A DNA stretch of 64,000 nucleotides from Mycobacterium sp. AT1 (GTDB taxonomy: Bacteria; Actinomycetota; Actinomycetes; Mycobacteriales; Mycobacteriaceae): assembly GCF_002043095.1 (NCBI RefSeq), contig NZ_MVOC01000066.1, positions 1 to 64,000 of the forward strand, in the 5' to 3' direction. The notes under the pieces are model-generated. The model worked only from the letters and a program-made list of their open reading frames with translations, was not told where the DNA came from and searched no databases. Positions 35,231 to 44,066 of this stretch are shown here, in pieces (the stretch's first letter is position 1; each line of letters opens with the position of its first letter). The translations under genes were made by a program, and so were the position numbers.

Positions 35231-35728
35231 TTAGGACTCCGTGATCGACGCGGCCAGGGCAGCGAGTTTCGTGTCGAGTGCGACGGCGGCCTCGAGCAGC
35301 GGCGGGTTGGGTTCGACGACCATCAACGAGGACGGGCGGACGTAGGTCAGGGCGCTGCGGTCGCCGTCTTCCTCGGTGAGCAGAAGCTCGACCGGCGCGA
35401 ACAGGCCCGCCGTGACGTCGTGTCGAATCATCGTGATGGCGATCAGCGGGTTGCCGACGATCACGCGCAGCACCTGACGGTCGATCCCGGCCTTCGTGAT
35501 CCACCCACCGTGGTCGAAGGACCCGAAGAGCATGAAGCCGTGGGGTCCGACGTGGTCTTGGACTTCGCGTTCGTAGGACGCCCAGTCGTCGTGCCGCTCG
35601 GCGATGGCCTCGATCGGCACGGGCTGGCGGCCGACGTCGGCCATCAGCGCGTCGACCAGCGAGGAGAAGCTCCTCGTGCTGTCGAAGCGCAATCGCACCC
35701 CGGTGAAGGGGATCTCCACTCCGGTCAT
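35231..35728 (-). CDS. DUF302 domain protein
   Basis: A 165-residue cytoplasmic protein with DUF302-like layout (RSFSSLVDALMADV near the start; GFMLFGSFDHGGWITKAG; ARHD-like TMIRHDVTAGLFAPVELLLTEE in the second half). Function is unknown. The ATG at 35728 sits nine bases after GAGAGG; a GTG nine bases further upstream is too close to that site. It is divergent from the LOG gene across an AT-rich promoter region. Confidence 0.72.
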   Translation of the reverse strand: MTGVEIPFTGVRLRFDSTRSFSSLVDALMADVGRQPVPIEAIAERHDDWASYEREVQDHVGPHGFMLFGSFDHGGWITKAGIDRQVLRVIVGNPLIAITMIRHDVTAGLFAPVELLLTEEDGDRSALTYVRPSSLMVVEPNPPLLEAAVALDTKLAALAASITES

Positions 35729-35769
35729 GTCGGCCACCTCTCGTTCTCTCGTTCGTCGTGCCTCATCTG

Positions 35770-35790
35770 AGTATAGTAAACAATATTCAG
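35770..35790. promoter_or_regulatory. AT-rich divergent promoter region
   Basis: AGTATAGTAAACAATATTCAG stands out in otherwise GC-rich DNA. TATAGT (35772–35777) is a good -10 for the LOG gene on the plus strand, and AGTATA read on the other strand gives TATACT, a -10 for the DUF302 gene. No clear -35 for either. Overlapping back-to-back -10 elements would make the two transcripts compete. Confidence 0.45.
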
Positions 35791-35825
35791 CTGTGAGTCT
35801 GGTGTATGCCCGTCATACTGGGCCC

Positions 35826-36365
35826 GTGAAGATCTGTGTCTTCCTCTCCGCCGCCGACCTCGACGAGCGGTACACCACCCCGGCCCGTGAGTTCGGCGAG
35901 CTGATCGGGGCGGGCGGCCACACGCTGGTTTGGGGTGGCTCCGACACCGGGCTGATGAAGGTCGTCGCCGACGGCGTGCACGCCTCCGGGGGCCGGCTGG
36001 TGGGCGTTTCCGTCGAGTTCCTCCGCGCCAAGGCCAGGGCCGATGCCGACGAGATGGTGTTCGCCGCCGACCTCGCCGAACGAAAGGCGTTGCTGCTGGC
36101 CGGATGTGACGCCGTCGTGGTGATGGTCGGCGGACTGGGGACACTCGACGAGGCGACCGAGATCCTGGAACTTCGCAAGCACGGCTTTCACGACAAGCCG
36201 GTGGTGCTGCTCAACACCGCTGGCTTCTACGACGGGCTCGCCAAGCAACTCGCGAGGATGGACGCCGACGGATTCCTGCCGATCCCGTCGGCCGACCTGG
36301 TCTACGTCGCACCCGATGCGGCGAGCGCACTCGCCCATCTCGAGGAGTCCGTCGACGCGCCGTGA
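35826..36365 (+). CDS. LOG-family (cytokinin-activating type) nucleotide hydrolase
   Basis: A 179-residue Rossmann-like protein of the TIGR00730/LOG family. WGGSDTGLMKVVADG, ERKALLLAGCDAVVVMVGGLGTLDEATE (the GGxGTxxE motif) and KPVVLLNTAGFYDGL match the family signature. LOG enzymes cleave riboside 5'-monophosphates to free base and ribose phosphate. The GTG at 35826 (VKICVFLSAADLD) fits; the frame further upstream is shadow over the DUF302 gene. Confidence 0.88.
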   Translation: MKICVFLSAADLDERYTTPAREFGELIGAGGHTLVWGGSDTGLMKVVADGVHASGGRLVGVSVEFLRAKARADADEMVFAADLAERKALLLAGCDAVVVMVGGLGTLDEATEILELRKHGFHDKPVVLLNTAGFYDGLAKQLARMDADGFLPIPSADLVYVAPDAASALAHLEESVDAP

Positions 36366-36380
36366 GGCTATCGTCGGGCC

Positions 36381-37262
36381 GTGCGCCTCGAGGAACTGCA
36401 GTGGTTCGTCACCCTCGCCGAGACCGAACACGTCACGGTGGCCGCCGCCGAGCTGAGGGTGAGTCAGCCGACGCTGTCCCGCGCCCTGGCCCGATTCGAG
36501 GAGCAAGCCGGCACACCCCTGTTCGACCGCGTCAACCGGCGCCTGCGGCTCAACGCCTACGGGCAGATCATGCTCGAGCACGCGCGTCGCAGTATCGCCG
36601 AAATGCAGTCGGCGGGCGATCGCATTGCCGCACTGCGAAATCCGGACAGCGGTCGGGTGCGGCTTGCGTTCCTGCATTCGCTCGCGAGCTGGTATGTGCC
36701 GGAACAACTTCGACGGTTTCGCGATGCCGTCCCCGGGATCGGCTTCGACCTCTTCCAGGGGCCGGCGCACGAGATCACCGACCGCGTCCTCACCGGTCGA
36801 GCCGACCTGGCGATCACCGCCCCGCGCCCCGACTCCTCCGACTTCACCTGGCGCCGGCTCTACGTCGAGCGCCTGTGCCTGGCCGTTCCACCGGGGCATC
36901 GACTCGCCACGCGAACCAGAATGCGGCTCTCGGCGGCGGCCGGGGAGCCGTTCGTGGCGTTGGCCGAGCAGTACGGGCTGCGTCAGGTCACCGACGAACT
37001 CTGCGCAGAAGAGGGGTTGACCCCGGACATCGTGTTCGAGGCCACCGAGATTCCGACGATGGAAGGGTTGGTCGCCGCCGGGTTCGGCGTCGCCGTGGTG
37101 CCGGTGCCGCGCGACGATTCGGGTTCGGCCAAGACGGTCCACGTCGCGCTGACCAATGGCGGAGCCAAGCGCGAGGTGGGGCTGGTGTGGGAGCGCGACC
37201 GCCCGTTGTCTCCGCCGGCACGAAGATTCTCGGACTTCCTCGTCGCGGCGGAGCAGTCCTGA
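36381..37262 (+). CDS. LysR-family transcriptional regulator
   Basis: A 293-residue LysR protein. It has the N-terminal HTH (MRLEELQWFVTLAETEHVTVAAAELRVSQPTLSRALARFEE) and a periplasmic-binding-like effector domain (LRLAFLHSLASWYVPEQLRRF; LAITAPRPD; VVPVPRD). GTG start. It precedes an MFS transporter on the same strand, the arrangement known from ynfL–ynfM type pairs, so it probably controls that transporter in response to its substrate. Confidence 0.92.
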   Translation: MRLEELQWFVTLAETEHVTVAAAELRVSQPTLSRALARFEEQAGTPLFDRVNRRLRLNAYGQIMLEHARRSIAEMQSAGDRIAALRNPDSGRVRLAFLHSLASWYVPEQLRRFRDAVPGIGFDLFQGPAHEITDRVLTGRADLAITAPRPDSSDFTWRRLYVERLCLAVPPGHRLATRTRMRLSAAAGEPFVALAEQYGLRQVTDELCAEEGLTPDIVFEATEIPTMEGLVAAGFGVAVVPVPRDDSGSAKTVHVALTNGGAKREVGLVWERDRPLSPPARRFSDFLVAAEQS

Positions 37263-37298
37263 GCCGCTGACGAGCAATGATGTGTTCGACGTATCAAG

Positions 37299-38585
37299 TT
37301 GGTCAACCACATGCATTGGACACATGGCATGGGGCTTTCTACCGTGGACCGAGTGTCGATCGAACAATGCGCCGCGCCGCGATGGGTGGGTCATAGCCGC
37401 GGGTCGGCGGAGTACGGGCGACTGTTGGCCGCGCTGTTCTTCGCCGGGGTGGCGACGTTCGCGCAGCTGTACTCGCCGCAGGCGGTGCTGCCGCTCATCG
37501 CGGGCGGCCTTCAGATCGGTGCCGCGGACGCCGCGCTGACGATCTCGGCGTCGACCGTCGGATTGGCGCTCGGCGTCATTCCCTGGTCGACGTTGGCCGA
37601 CCGCATCGGGCGAGTGAAGGCGATGACGATCTCGGTCAGCGTCGCCACCACCGTCGGGCTACTGGTTCCGTTCGCGCCCACCTACGAGGCGTTGCTCGCC
37701 GGCCGCTTCGTCGAGGGCCTGTTCGTCGGTGGAGTGCCCGCCATCGCGGTCGCGTATCTGACCGAAGAGATCGACCCGGCGCACGCCGCGCGGGCCGCAG
37801 GGACATTCGTCGCAGGCACCACCATCGGCGGTCTTCTCGGCCGGCTGGTGGCCAGCCCCGTGGCGGAGTTCGCCGGCTGGCGTGGGGGAGTGTTCACCGT
37901 CGCGGTGCTGTGCGGTTGCGCCGCACTGGCATTCGTCAAGCTTGCGCCCGCACCACGCGGCTTCGTTCCCCGTCGAGGAGCAGGACCCGAGGGGACGCTC
38001 GTCCACCGGTTGGCGGCCAACCTGCGGTCGCCCCGGCAGCTCGCCCTGTTCGCCCAGGGCTTCCTGTTGATGGGCGGCTTCGTCGCGCTCTACAACTTCC
38101 TGGGGTTCCGGCTGACCGGTGCGCCGTTCTTCCTGCCGTCGTTCCTGGTCAGTCTGGTGTTCCTGGCGTACCTGGCCGGCACCTGGGCGTCGTCTCGCGC
38201 CGGGGCCGAGGCCACCCGCTTCGGCCGCAAGCGGGTGCTGCTGGTGTCCGTCGCGATCATGGTCGCCGGCGTTGCAATCACCATGAGCGACAACGTGATC
38301 GTGGTCCTGGTTGGTCTCGTCGTGGCGACGGCGGGGTTCTTCGGAGCGCATTCGATCGCCTCGGGGTGGACCGGGCAATCGGCCCCCGTCGGCAAGGCGC
38401 AGGCGTCGTCGCTCTACAACCTCTTCTACTACGCCGGCTCCAGCGTCATCGGCTGGTTCGGCGGGGTGGCCTTCGACCGGTACGGCTGGACCGCCGTCGC
38501 CACCACGATCCTGGCGTTGGCGGTCGCCGCCGCCGCCATCGCGGCGCTCGTCCTGCCGAAGGACAGCGCTAGAGCACGTCCTTGA
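37299..38585 (+). CDS. MFS transporter, YnfM-like
   Basis: A 428-residue (longest form) twelve-helix major-facilitator protein with the loop 2–3 motif ADRIGRVKAM and RFVEGLFVGGVPAIAVAYLTEE. It resembles arabinose/sugar-efflux-like YnfM carriers. The N-terminus before residue 40 is uncertain: GTG 37299, ATG 37329 or GTG 37353 could start it and none has a clear ribosome site. Its 3' end overlaps the convergent PTS gene by 17 bases. Confidence 0.85.
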   Translation: MVNHMHWTHGMGLSTVDRVSIEQCAAPRWVGHSRGSAEYGRLLAALFFAGVATFAQLYSPQAVLPLIAGGLQIGAADAALTISASTVGLALGVIPWSTLADRIGRVKAMTISVSVATTVGLLVPFAPTYEALLAGRFVEGLFVGGVPAIAVAYLTEEIDPAHAARAAGTFVAGTTIGGLLGRLVASPVAEFAGWRGGVFTVAVLCGCAALAFVKLAPAPRGFVPRRGAGPEGTLVHRLAANLRSPRQLALFAQGFLLMGGFVALYNFLGFRLTGAPFFLPSFLVSLVFLAYLAGTWASSRAGAEATRFGRKRVLLVSVAIMVAGVAITMSDNVIVVLVGLVVATAGFFGAHSIASGWTGQSAPVGKAQASSLYNLFYYAGSSVIGWFGGVAFDRYGWTAVATTILALAVAAAAIAALVLPKDSARARP

Positions 38586-40125
38586 TGTCGTTCTTCAGCG
38601 CCTCGGCCTGCGTGCCGAACACGGCCTGGACGTTGTTGCCGACCTCGATGACGCCGGCGGCGCCGAGAGCCTTCAACTGCGCCTGGTCCACCTTCGACGG
38701 ATCGGCGACCTCCATCCGCAACCGCGTGATGCAGGCGTCGACGTTGACGAGGTTCTCCCGGCCGCCGAACGCCGTGATGAGTTTCTCGGCCGTGCTCTCG
38801 GTCGTGGCAACCGACCCGCCCGCCGTCACGGCCGTGGCAGAGGCGTCTCCCTCGCCGAGGTTGGCGCGCTCCTCCGCCTCGAACTCGAGCTCCGGCTCGC
38901 GGCCGGGAGTCCGCATGTTCCACTTCGTGATCGCGAACCGGAACAGCAGGTAGTAGACGACGAAGAACACCACGCCCATGCCGATGAGCAGCGGAATGTT
39001 CTTCGCCGCGGGAGCCGTGCCGTAGAGCAGCAGGTCGATCAGCCCCGCCGAGAACGAGAAGCCCAGATGGATGTCGAGTAGATAGGCGATAGCCAGGGAC
39101 AGCCCGGTGAGGACGGCGTGCACGACGTACAGCGGGAACGCCACGAACATGAACGCGAACTCGAGCGGTTCGGTGACGCCGGTCAGGAACGCGGTCAACG
39201 CGGCCGCCGACAGGATGCCGACCGCGACCTTGCGTTGCTTCTTGTTTGCGACGTGGATCATGGCAAGCGCCGCCGCGGGCAGGCCGAACATCAGGATGGG
39301 GTAGAAGCCCGACGTGAGAAGGCCCGCCGACGGGTCGCCCGCGGCGAAGCGAGTCAGCTCGCCGGTGACGACCTTGCCGTCCGGGGTCTGGTAGTCGCCG
39401 TAGATGAACCACACGAACGAGTTGACGATGTGGTGCAAGCCAAGGGGAATCAGCATGCGGTTGGCGAATCCGTAGATGAAGGCGCCGATGGCCCCCGAGC
39501 CGCCGATGAACTTGCCGAGACCGGTCAGGCCTGCGTCGAAGAGCGGGTAGCAGTAGCTCATCGCGAAGGCGAGGAACAGGCAGGCCAGGGACACCACGAT
39601 CGGAACGAAGCGCCGACCACCGAAGAAGCCGAGATACGAAGGCAATTGGATGGTGTGGTACTTGTCGAACAGATACGCGGTGAGCAGGCCGACCAGGATT
39701 CCGGCAAACACGCTGTAGTTGATCTGTGCTTGCTCGCCCGCCTTGTCGACCTCACCGGCCAGCACGATCGGCGACATCGTCTTGAACACCGCCTGCACGA
39801 CGAGATACCCGACGACGGCGGCCAGCGCCGTCGACCCGTCGGCCTTCTTGGCGAACCCGATCGCGACGCCGACTGCGAACAGCAGCGGCAGGTTGCTGAA
39901 GATCGCGTCGCCCGCCGCGGTCATCGCCTGGAAGAACGGTCCGATCACCGGAGCCTTGATGCTGCCCAGCAGGTCGTCCTGACCAAGACGGAGCAGAATG
40001 CCCGCCGCGGGCAACACCGCGATGGGGAGCATCAGACTCTTGCCGAGTCGCTGCAGTTGCGCGAAGCCAGGGATTCGCACACCCGACTTCTTTTGTGATC
40101 CTTGGGGTTTCGTCGTACCGCTCAT
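38569..40125 (-). CDS. PTS enzyme IICB, N-acetylglucosamine/glucose type
   Basis: A 518-residue transporter of the phosphoenolpyruvate phosphotransferase system. The IIC membrane domain (residues ~20–400; FAKKADGSTALAAVVGY, GVTEPLEFAFMF) is followed by a linker and a IIB domain whose phosphorylated Cys lies in NVDACITRLRMEV. Divergent genes encode the matching IIA and the GlcNAc enzymes NagB and NagA, so N-acetylglucosamine is the likely substrate, though glucose cannot be excluded. EI and HPr are not encoded in this window. Confidence 0.92.
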   Translation of the reverse strand: MSGTTKPQGSQKKSGVRIPGFAQLQRLGKSLMLPIAVLPAAGILLRLGQDDLLGSIKAPVIGPFFQAMTAAGDAIFSNLPLLFAVGVAIGFAKKADGSTALAAVVGYLVVQAVFKTMSPIVLAGEVDKAGEQAQINYSVFAGILVGLLTAYLFDKYHTIQLPSYLGFFGGRRFVPIVVSLACLFLAFAMSYCYPLFDAGLTGLGKFIGGSGAIGAFIYGFANRMLIPLGLHHIVNSFVWFIYGDYQTPDGKVVTGELTRFAAGDPSAGLLTSGFYPILMFGLPAAALAMIHVANKKQRKVAVGILSAAALTAFLTGVTEPLEFAFMFVAFPLYVVHAVLTGLSLAIAYLLDIHLGFSFSAGLIDLLLYGTAPAAKNIPLLIGMGVVFFVVYYLLFRFAITKWNMRTPGREPELEFEAEERANLGEGDASATAVTAGGSVATTESTAEKLITAFGGRENLVNVDACITRLRMEVADPSKVDQAQLKALGAAGVIEVGNNVQAVFGTQAEALKNDIKDVL

Positions 40126-40240
40126 GTATGGTCACCCTCCTCTGCCGGCCACGCCGGCCACCGCCAAAGCTGCGGGGAAGCCTAGACGAGAACCCGGGAA
40201 CACGAGACCCGGTTGCACCGGTACTCGTATTGTTGAGCAG
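40126..40240. promoter_or_regulatory. Divergent control region between PTS IICB and IIA genes
   Basis: 115 bases separate the two divergent starts. It holds the repeated GGCCACGCCGGCCACC stretch near the IICB side. I see no convincing copy of the GntR/DasR-type GGTCTAGACC-like operator known for GlcNAc genes in streptomycetes, so the regulator remains unassigned. Confidence 0.35.
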
Positions 40241-40711
40241 ATGAGCACCACACACGTCCTCGCGCCGGTCGCCGGGCGCGCGGTATCCCTGCAGGACGTT
40301 CCCGACCCGGTCTTCTCTCAAGGCATGGTTGGATACGGCGCCGCCGTCGAACCGCCGCACGAGGTCACCGAGGCGATCGCACCGGTCGGCGGCAAGCTGC
40401 TGAAGCTGCTGCCGCACGCCTTCGTCGTCCTGACCCCGGACAACGTGGGCGTCCTGGTGCACCTCGGTCTGGACACCGTCGCACTCAAGGGCGAGGGCTT
40501 CACGGCACACGCCACCGAGGGTGACGTCGTCACCGCCGGTCAACTCGTCATCACCTACGACGTCCCGGCGATCGTCGCCAAGGGACTCAACCCGATCGTC
40601 CCCGTCGTCATCATGGACGAGCGCGAGTCGGGCAACGTCGCCGCCGCCGAAGCGGTCCTGGAAGGCGCCGAGATCCTCGCCGGCGCACACCTTTTCACCG
40701 CCAACAAGTAA
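40241..40711 (+). CDS. crr: PTS enzyme IIA, glucose/GlcNAc type
   Basis: A 156-residue IIA(Glc)-type protein. The two active-site histidines are kept: one in LLPHAFVVL and the phosphorylated one in VLVHLGLDTVALKGEGF. The rest (APVAGRAVSLQDVPDPVFSQGMVGYGAAVEP) is the standard beta sandwich. It passes phosphate from HPr to the IIB Cys of the divergent IICB. ATG at 40241; upstream frame is shadow. The nagB ATG follows the TAA with no gap. Confidence 0.93.
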   Translation: MSTTHVLAPVAGRAVSLQDVPDPVFSQGMVGYGAAVEPPHEVTEAIAPVGGKLLKLLPHAFVVLTPDNVGVLVHLGLDTVALKGEGFTAHATEGDVVTAGQLVITYDVPAIVAKGLNPIVPVVIMDERESGNVAAAEAVLEGAEILAGAHLFTANK

Positions 40712-41497
40712 ATGGAAGTCGTCATCTGCCGCGACGCCACGGAGATCGGTGGCATCGCCGCCGACGCGATCGGCGCCCTGCTGACCAGGAAGCCGGACGC
40801 CGTCCTCGGGCTGGCCACCGGATCGTCGCCACTGGCGATCTACGACGAACTGGCGGTGCGCTGCGACGGCGGGCACCTTTCGTTTGCCCGCGCCCGCGGA
40901 TTCACGCTCGACGAGTACGTCGGCCTACCCGCCGACCACCCCGAGCGGTACCGCAACGTCATCGACGAGGTGTTCACCTCGCGGGTCGACATCCCACCGG
41001 ACGCCGTGGCGAGCCCCGACGGCGAGGCGGACGACATCCCGGCCGCCTGCGCGGCGTACGAGGCCGCGATCCGGGCCGCCGGCGGAGTCGACCTGCAAAT
41101 CCTCGGAATCGGGACCGACGGGCACATCGCCTTCAACGAGCCGGGATCGTCGCTGGCGTCCCGCACGCGCATCAAGACGTTGACCCGGCAGACCCGCGTC
41201 GACAACGCGCGGTTCTTCGGCGACGACGTCGAATCGGTGCCGACGCACTGCCTGACGCAGGGACTCGGGACCATCATGGAGGCCAGGCACCTGATTCTGG
41301 TGGCCACGGGTCGCAGCAAGGCCGAGGCGGTCCACCATCTGGTCGAGGGCGCCGTCAGCGCAATGTGGCCGGCGACGATTATGCAGCACCACCCGCACGT
41401 CACGGTGCTGCTCGACGACTCCGCCGCCCGCCGACTCCAGTTGGTCGACTACTACCGCGAGACCTATCTCTCGAAGCCCGGGTGGCAGGGCATCTGA
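40712..41497 (+). CDS. nagB: Glucosamine-6-phosphate deaminase
   Basis: A 261-residue NagB that converts glucosamine-6-phosphate to fructose-6-phosphate and ammonia. Family motifs are present: GLATGSSPLAIYDEL, TLDEYVGLPADHPERY with the catalytic Asp, and ILGIGTDGHIAFNEPGSS with the catalytic His. It follows crr without spacing and is followed directly by nagA, completing the pathway from imported GlcNAc-6-phosphate to glycolysis. Confidence 0.96.
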   Translation: MEVVICRDATEIGGIAADAIGALLTRKPDAVLGLATGSSPLAIYDELAVRCDGGHLSFARARGFTLDEYVGLPADHPERYRNVIDEVFTSRVDIPPDAVASPDGEADDIPAACAAYEAAIRAAGGVDLQILGIGTDGHIAFNEPGSSLASRTRIKTLTRQTRVDNARFFGDDVESVPTHCLTQGLGTIMEARHLILVATGRSKAEAVHHLVEGAVSAMWPATIMQHHPHVTVLLDDSAARRLQLVDYYRETYLSKPGWQGI

Positions 41498-42643
41498 GTG
41501 CTCATCACCGCCAACGCCCTGCTCACCGGCCGAGAACTGTTGCGGCCCGGCTGGATCGACGTCTCCGACGGAGTGGTGCTGGCCGTCGGCGGTGGTCCGC
41601 CACCGCGAGCCGCCGACCGCGACCTTGGCGCGGTCACGGTGGTTCCCGGCTTCGTCGACACCCACCTGCACGGTGGCGGGGGAGCCAACTTCACTGCGGC
41701 CACGCCCGAGGAGACGGCGACCGCCGTCGGGGTGCACCGCAGGCACGGCACCACCGCGGTCCTCGCCTCCCTCGTCACCGCGGGTCCTGACGAATTGCTC
41801 AGGCAGGTAACGGAATTGGCCGGCGACGTCCGAACCGGGCTGATCGACGGCATCCACCTCGAAGGCCCATGGTTGTCGACCAAGCGGTGTGGCGCTCACC
41901 AGCCCTCGTTGATGCGCGACCCGGACCCCGACGAGATCGACCGCGTACTGGCGGCGGGCGGGGGAGCCGTCCGGATGGTCACCATCGCCCCGGAGCGCGA
42001 CGGTGCGCTGGCGGCCATCGGCCGGCTAGTGGCGGCCGGGGTGGTCGCCGCCGTCGGTCACACCGAGGCGACCTACGAGCAGACGCGGGCCGCGATCGCC
42101 GCCGGGGCCACCGTCGGCACTCACCTGTTCAACGCGATGCGCCCCGTCGACCGCCGCGAGCCGGGGCCCGTCGTCGCGCTCCTCGAAGACCCGCGGGTGA
42201 CCGTCGAACTGATCACCGACGGCGTCCACGTCGCCCCCGCGATCTACCGGCACGTCACGCGCAGCGTCGGGCCCGACCGGGTGTCGCTGGTGAGCGACGC
42301 GATGGCGGCGACCGGGATGGCCGACGGTCGCTACCATCTGGGGCCGCTGGCCGTGGACGTCGTCGGCGGGGTCGCGTCGGTGGCCGGCACGGACACCATC
42401 GCCGGAAGCACGGCGACGATGGACCGGGTGTTCCGGTTCGCCGTCGAGCACTGCGGTTTGCCGCACGACGAAGCGCTGGAGCTGGCCGTGCGGCAGTCCT
42501 CGCTCAATCCGGCCAGGGCCCTTGGCCTTCCGGCCGACGGGCTGGTCCCCGGCGCGAAAGCCGATGTGGCGGTGCTTGACTCAGATCTTCGGGTGGTTGG
42601 CGTGCTGTATCGGGGCTCCTGGGTCGTCGACCCCGCTGGCTAG
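41498..42643 (+). CDS. nagA: N-acetylglucosamine-6-phosphate deacetylase
   Basis: A 381-residue amidohydrolase that deacetylates GlcNAc-6-phosphate before NagB. Metal and catalytic motifs are visible: DTHLHGGGG, IHLEGPWLS, VGHTEATY, THLFNAM and SDAMAATG with the general-base Asp. GTG start directly after the nagB TGA. The last 63 bases are also coding, on the opposite strand, for the C-terminus of an MFS transporter. Confidence 0.95.
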   Translation: MLITANALLTGRELLRPGWIDVSDGVVLAVGGGPPPRAADRDLGAVTVVPGFVDTHLHGGGGANFTAATPEETATAVGVHRRHGTTAVLASLVTAGPDELLRQVTELAGDVRTGLIDGIHLEGPWLSTKRCGAHQPSLMRDPDPDEIDRVLAAGGGAVRMVTIAPERDGALAAIGRLVAAGVVAAVGHTEATYEQTRAAIAAGATVGTHLFNAMRPVDRREPGPVVALLEDPRVTVELITDGVHVAPAIYRHVTRSVGPDRVSLVSDAMAATGMADGRYHLGPLAVDVVGGVASVAGTDTIAGSTATMDRVFRFAVEHCGLPHDEALELAVRQSSLNPARALGLPADGLVPGAKADVAVLDSDLRVVGVLYRGSWVVDPAG

Positions 42644-43924
42644 CGGCCGGTTCGCCGTCTCCCGCATGGTGAGCACCGTCGCGAGCGTCACCACCGCGGC
42701 CACGATCACGTAGTAGGCCGGGGCGACGGCGTTGCCGGTCCGATCGGTCAGCCAGGTCGCCACGTACGGTGCCGTGCCGCCGAACAGGGCGACCGAGACG
42801 TTGTAGCCGATCGAGTAGCCGGTGGACCGCACCCGGGTGGCGAACAACTCGGCGCCCGCGGCCAGCGACGCCGACACGAACACGGCCTCGAGGGCGGCAA
42901 GGCCCGCGTGGGCGGCGATGGCGGCGCCGAGAGAGCCGGCGTTGAGCAGGGTGAACAGCGGATACGCGAACACCGCGAATCCGACGGCGCCTGCGATCAA
43001 CAACGGTTTGCGGCCGATCCGGTCCGACAACGCCGCCAGCGGCAGAATCAGCAGCAGTGCGACGACGCTGGCCACGGTGATCGAGACGAAGGCGTCGGTC
43101 TTGGTGAATCCGAGGGTCTTGGTGAAGTAGGTGGGCAGATAGGTGAACACCACGTAGAAGCCGACGTTGTGGACGACGACCAAGCCGACGATCTGCAGAA
43201 TGGGCCGCCACGCCGTGTGCAGCGCTTCCCGCAGTGGGGATTCGGCCACTTCGCCCGAGTCTTGAAGGTTTTCGAATTCAGGGGTGTCGCGGAGCCGCAG
43301 CCGGATGTACAACCCGACTACGCCGAGGGCGCCGGCGATGAGGAACGGAATGCGCCACCCGTAGGCGTTCATCGCCTCCTCGGACAGGATCGCCTCCAGC
43401 GCGGTGACGGTGACCGATCCCAGCAAGAAGCCGACCACCACCGACCACACCAGGAAGGCGACGACGAGCCCGCGGTGCCGCGTCGGGGCGAATTCGGCCA
43501 AGAAGCATGCGCCACTGCCATATTCGCCGCCGGCTGAGAAGCCTTGCACGCAGCGCAGCAGCACCAGCAGCACCGGCGCCGCGACCCCGATCGTGTCGAA
43601 ACTCGGTACCAGGCCGATGCCCAAGGTGGACAACGACATCAGGACCACCACGATCGCCAGCACCCGCTTGCGGCCGATCCGGTCGCCGAGTGGGCCGAAG
43701 AAGAACCCGCCGAGCGGACGCATGAAGAACGCCACCGCGAACACGGCGAACGTGCTGAGCAGCGCGGCCGTGCCGTCGACGGACGGGAAGAACTTCTCGG
43801 CGATGTAGGTGGCCAGGAAGCCGTAGATCGCGAAGTCGTACCACTCCACGGTGTTGCCGATGCCCGCTCCGACGATGGCCTGACGAAGCGAGCCCGGCTC
43901 GACCTTCGGCGTTGCTGTGCTCAT
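42581..43924 (-). CDS. MFS transporter, metabolite:H+ symporter (MHS/ProP-like) family
   Basis: About 447 residues and twelve helices of the MHS group (proline/betaine, shikimate, dicarboxylate carriers). GNTVEWYDFAIYGFLA at the start, RPLGGFFFGPLGDRIGRKRVLAI in loop 2–3 and RCVQGFSAGGEYGSGACFLAEFAP are diagnostic. ATG at 43924 (MSTATPKVEPGS) lies ten bases after GAGGGA; 43930 is an alternative. The C-terminal ~20 residues overlap nagA convergently. The substrate is unknown. Confidence 0.88.
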   Translation of the reverse strand: MSTATPKVEPGSLRQAIVGAGIGNTVEWYDFAIYGFLATYIAEKFFPSVDGTAALLSTFAVFAVAFFMRPLGGFFFGPLGDRIGRKRVLAIVVVLMSLSTLGIGLVPSFDTIGVAAPVLLVLLRCVQGFSAGGEYGSGACFLAEFAPTRHRGLVVAFLVWSVVVGFLLGSVTVTALEAILSEEAMNAYGWRIPFLIAGALGVVGLYIRLRLRDTPEFENLQDSGEVAESPLREALHTAWRPILQIVGLVVVHNVGFYVVFTYLPTYFTKTLGFTKTDAFVSITVASVVALLLILPLAALSDRIGRKPLLIAGAVGFAVFAYPLFTLLNAGSLGAAIAAHAGLAALEAVFVSASLAAGAELFATRVRSTGYSIGYNVSVALFGGTAPYVATWLTDRTGNAVAPAYYVIVAAVVTLATVLTMRETANRPLASGVDDPGAPIQHANHPKI

Positions 43925-44066
43925 GCCCATTGGTTCCCTCGCGCGGCGTCGGGTAACCCCCAACCGAGGCTCGTCGCGAGTCGTTACGTCCCAGCAACTT
44001 CTCAGAAACGCAACCGGGGAATCCGTACGGGGATCGCTTCGCCCCTCGACGAGCTGGGAGCTCTAC

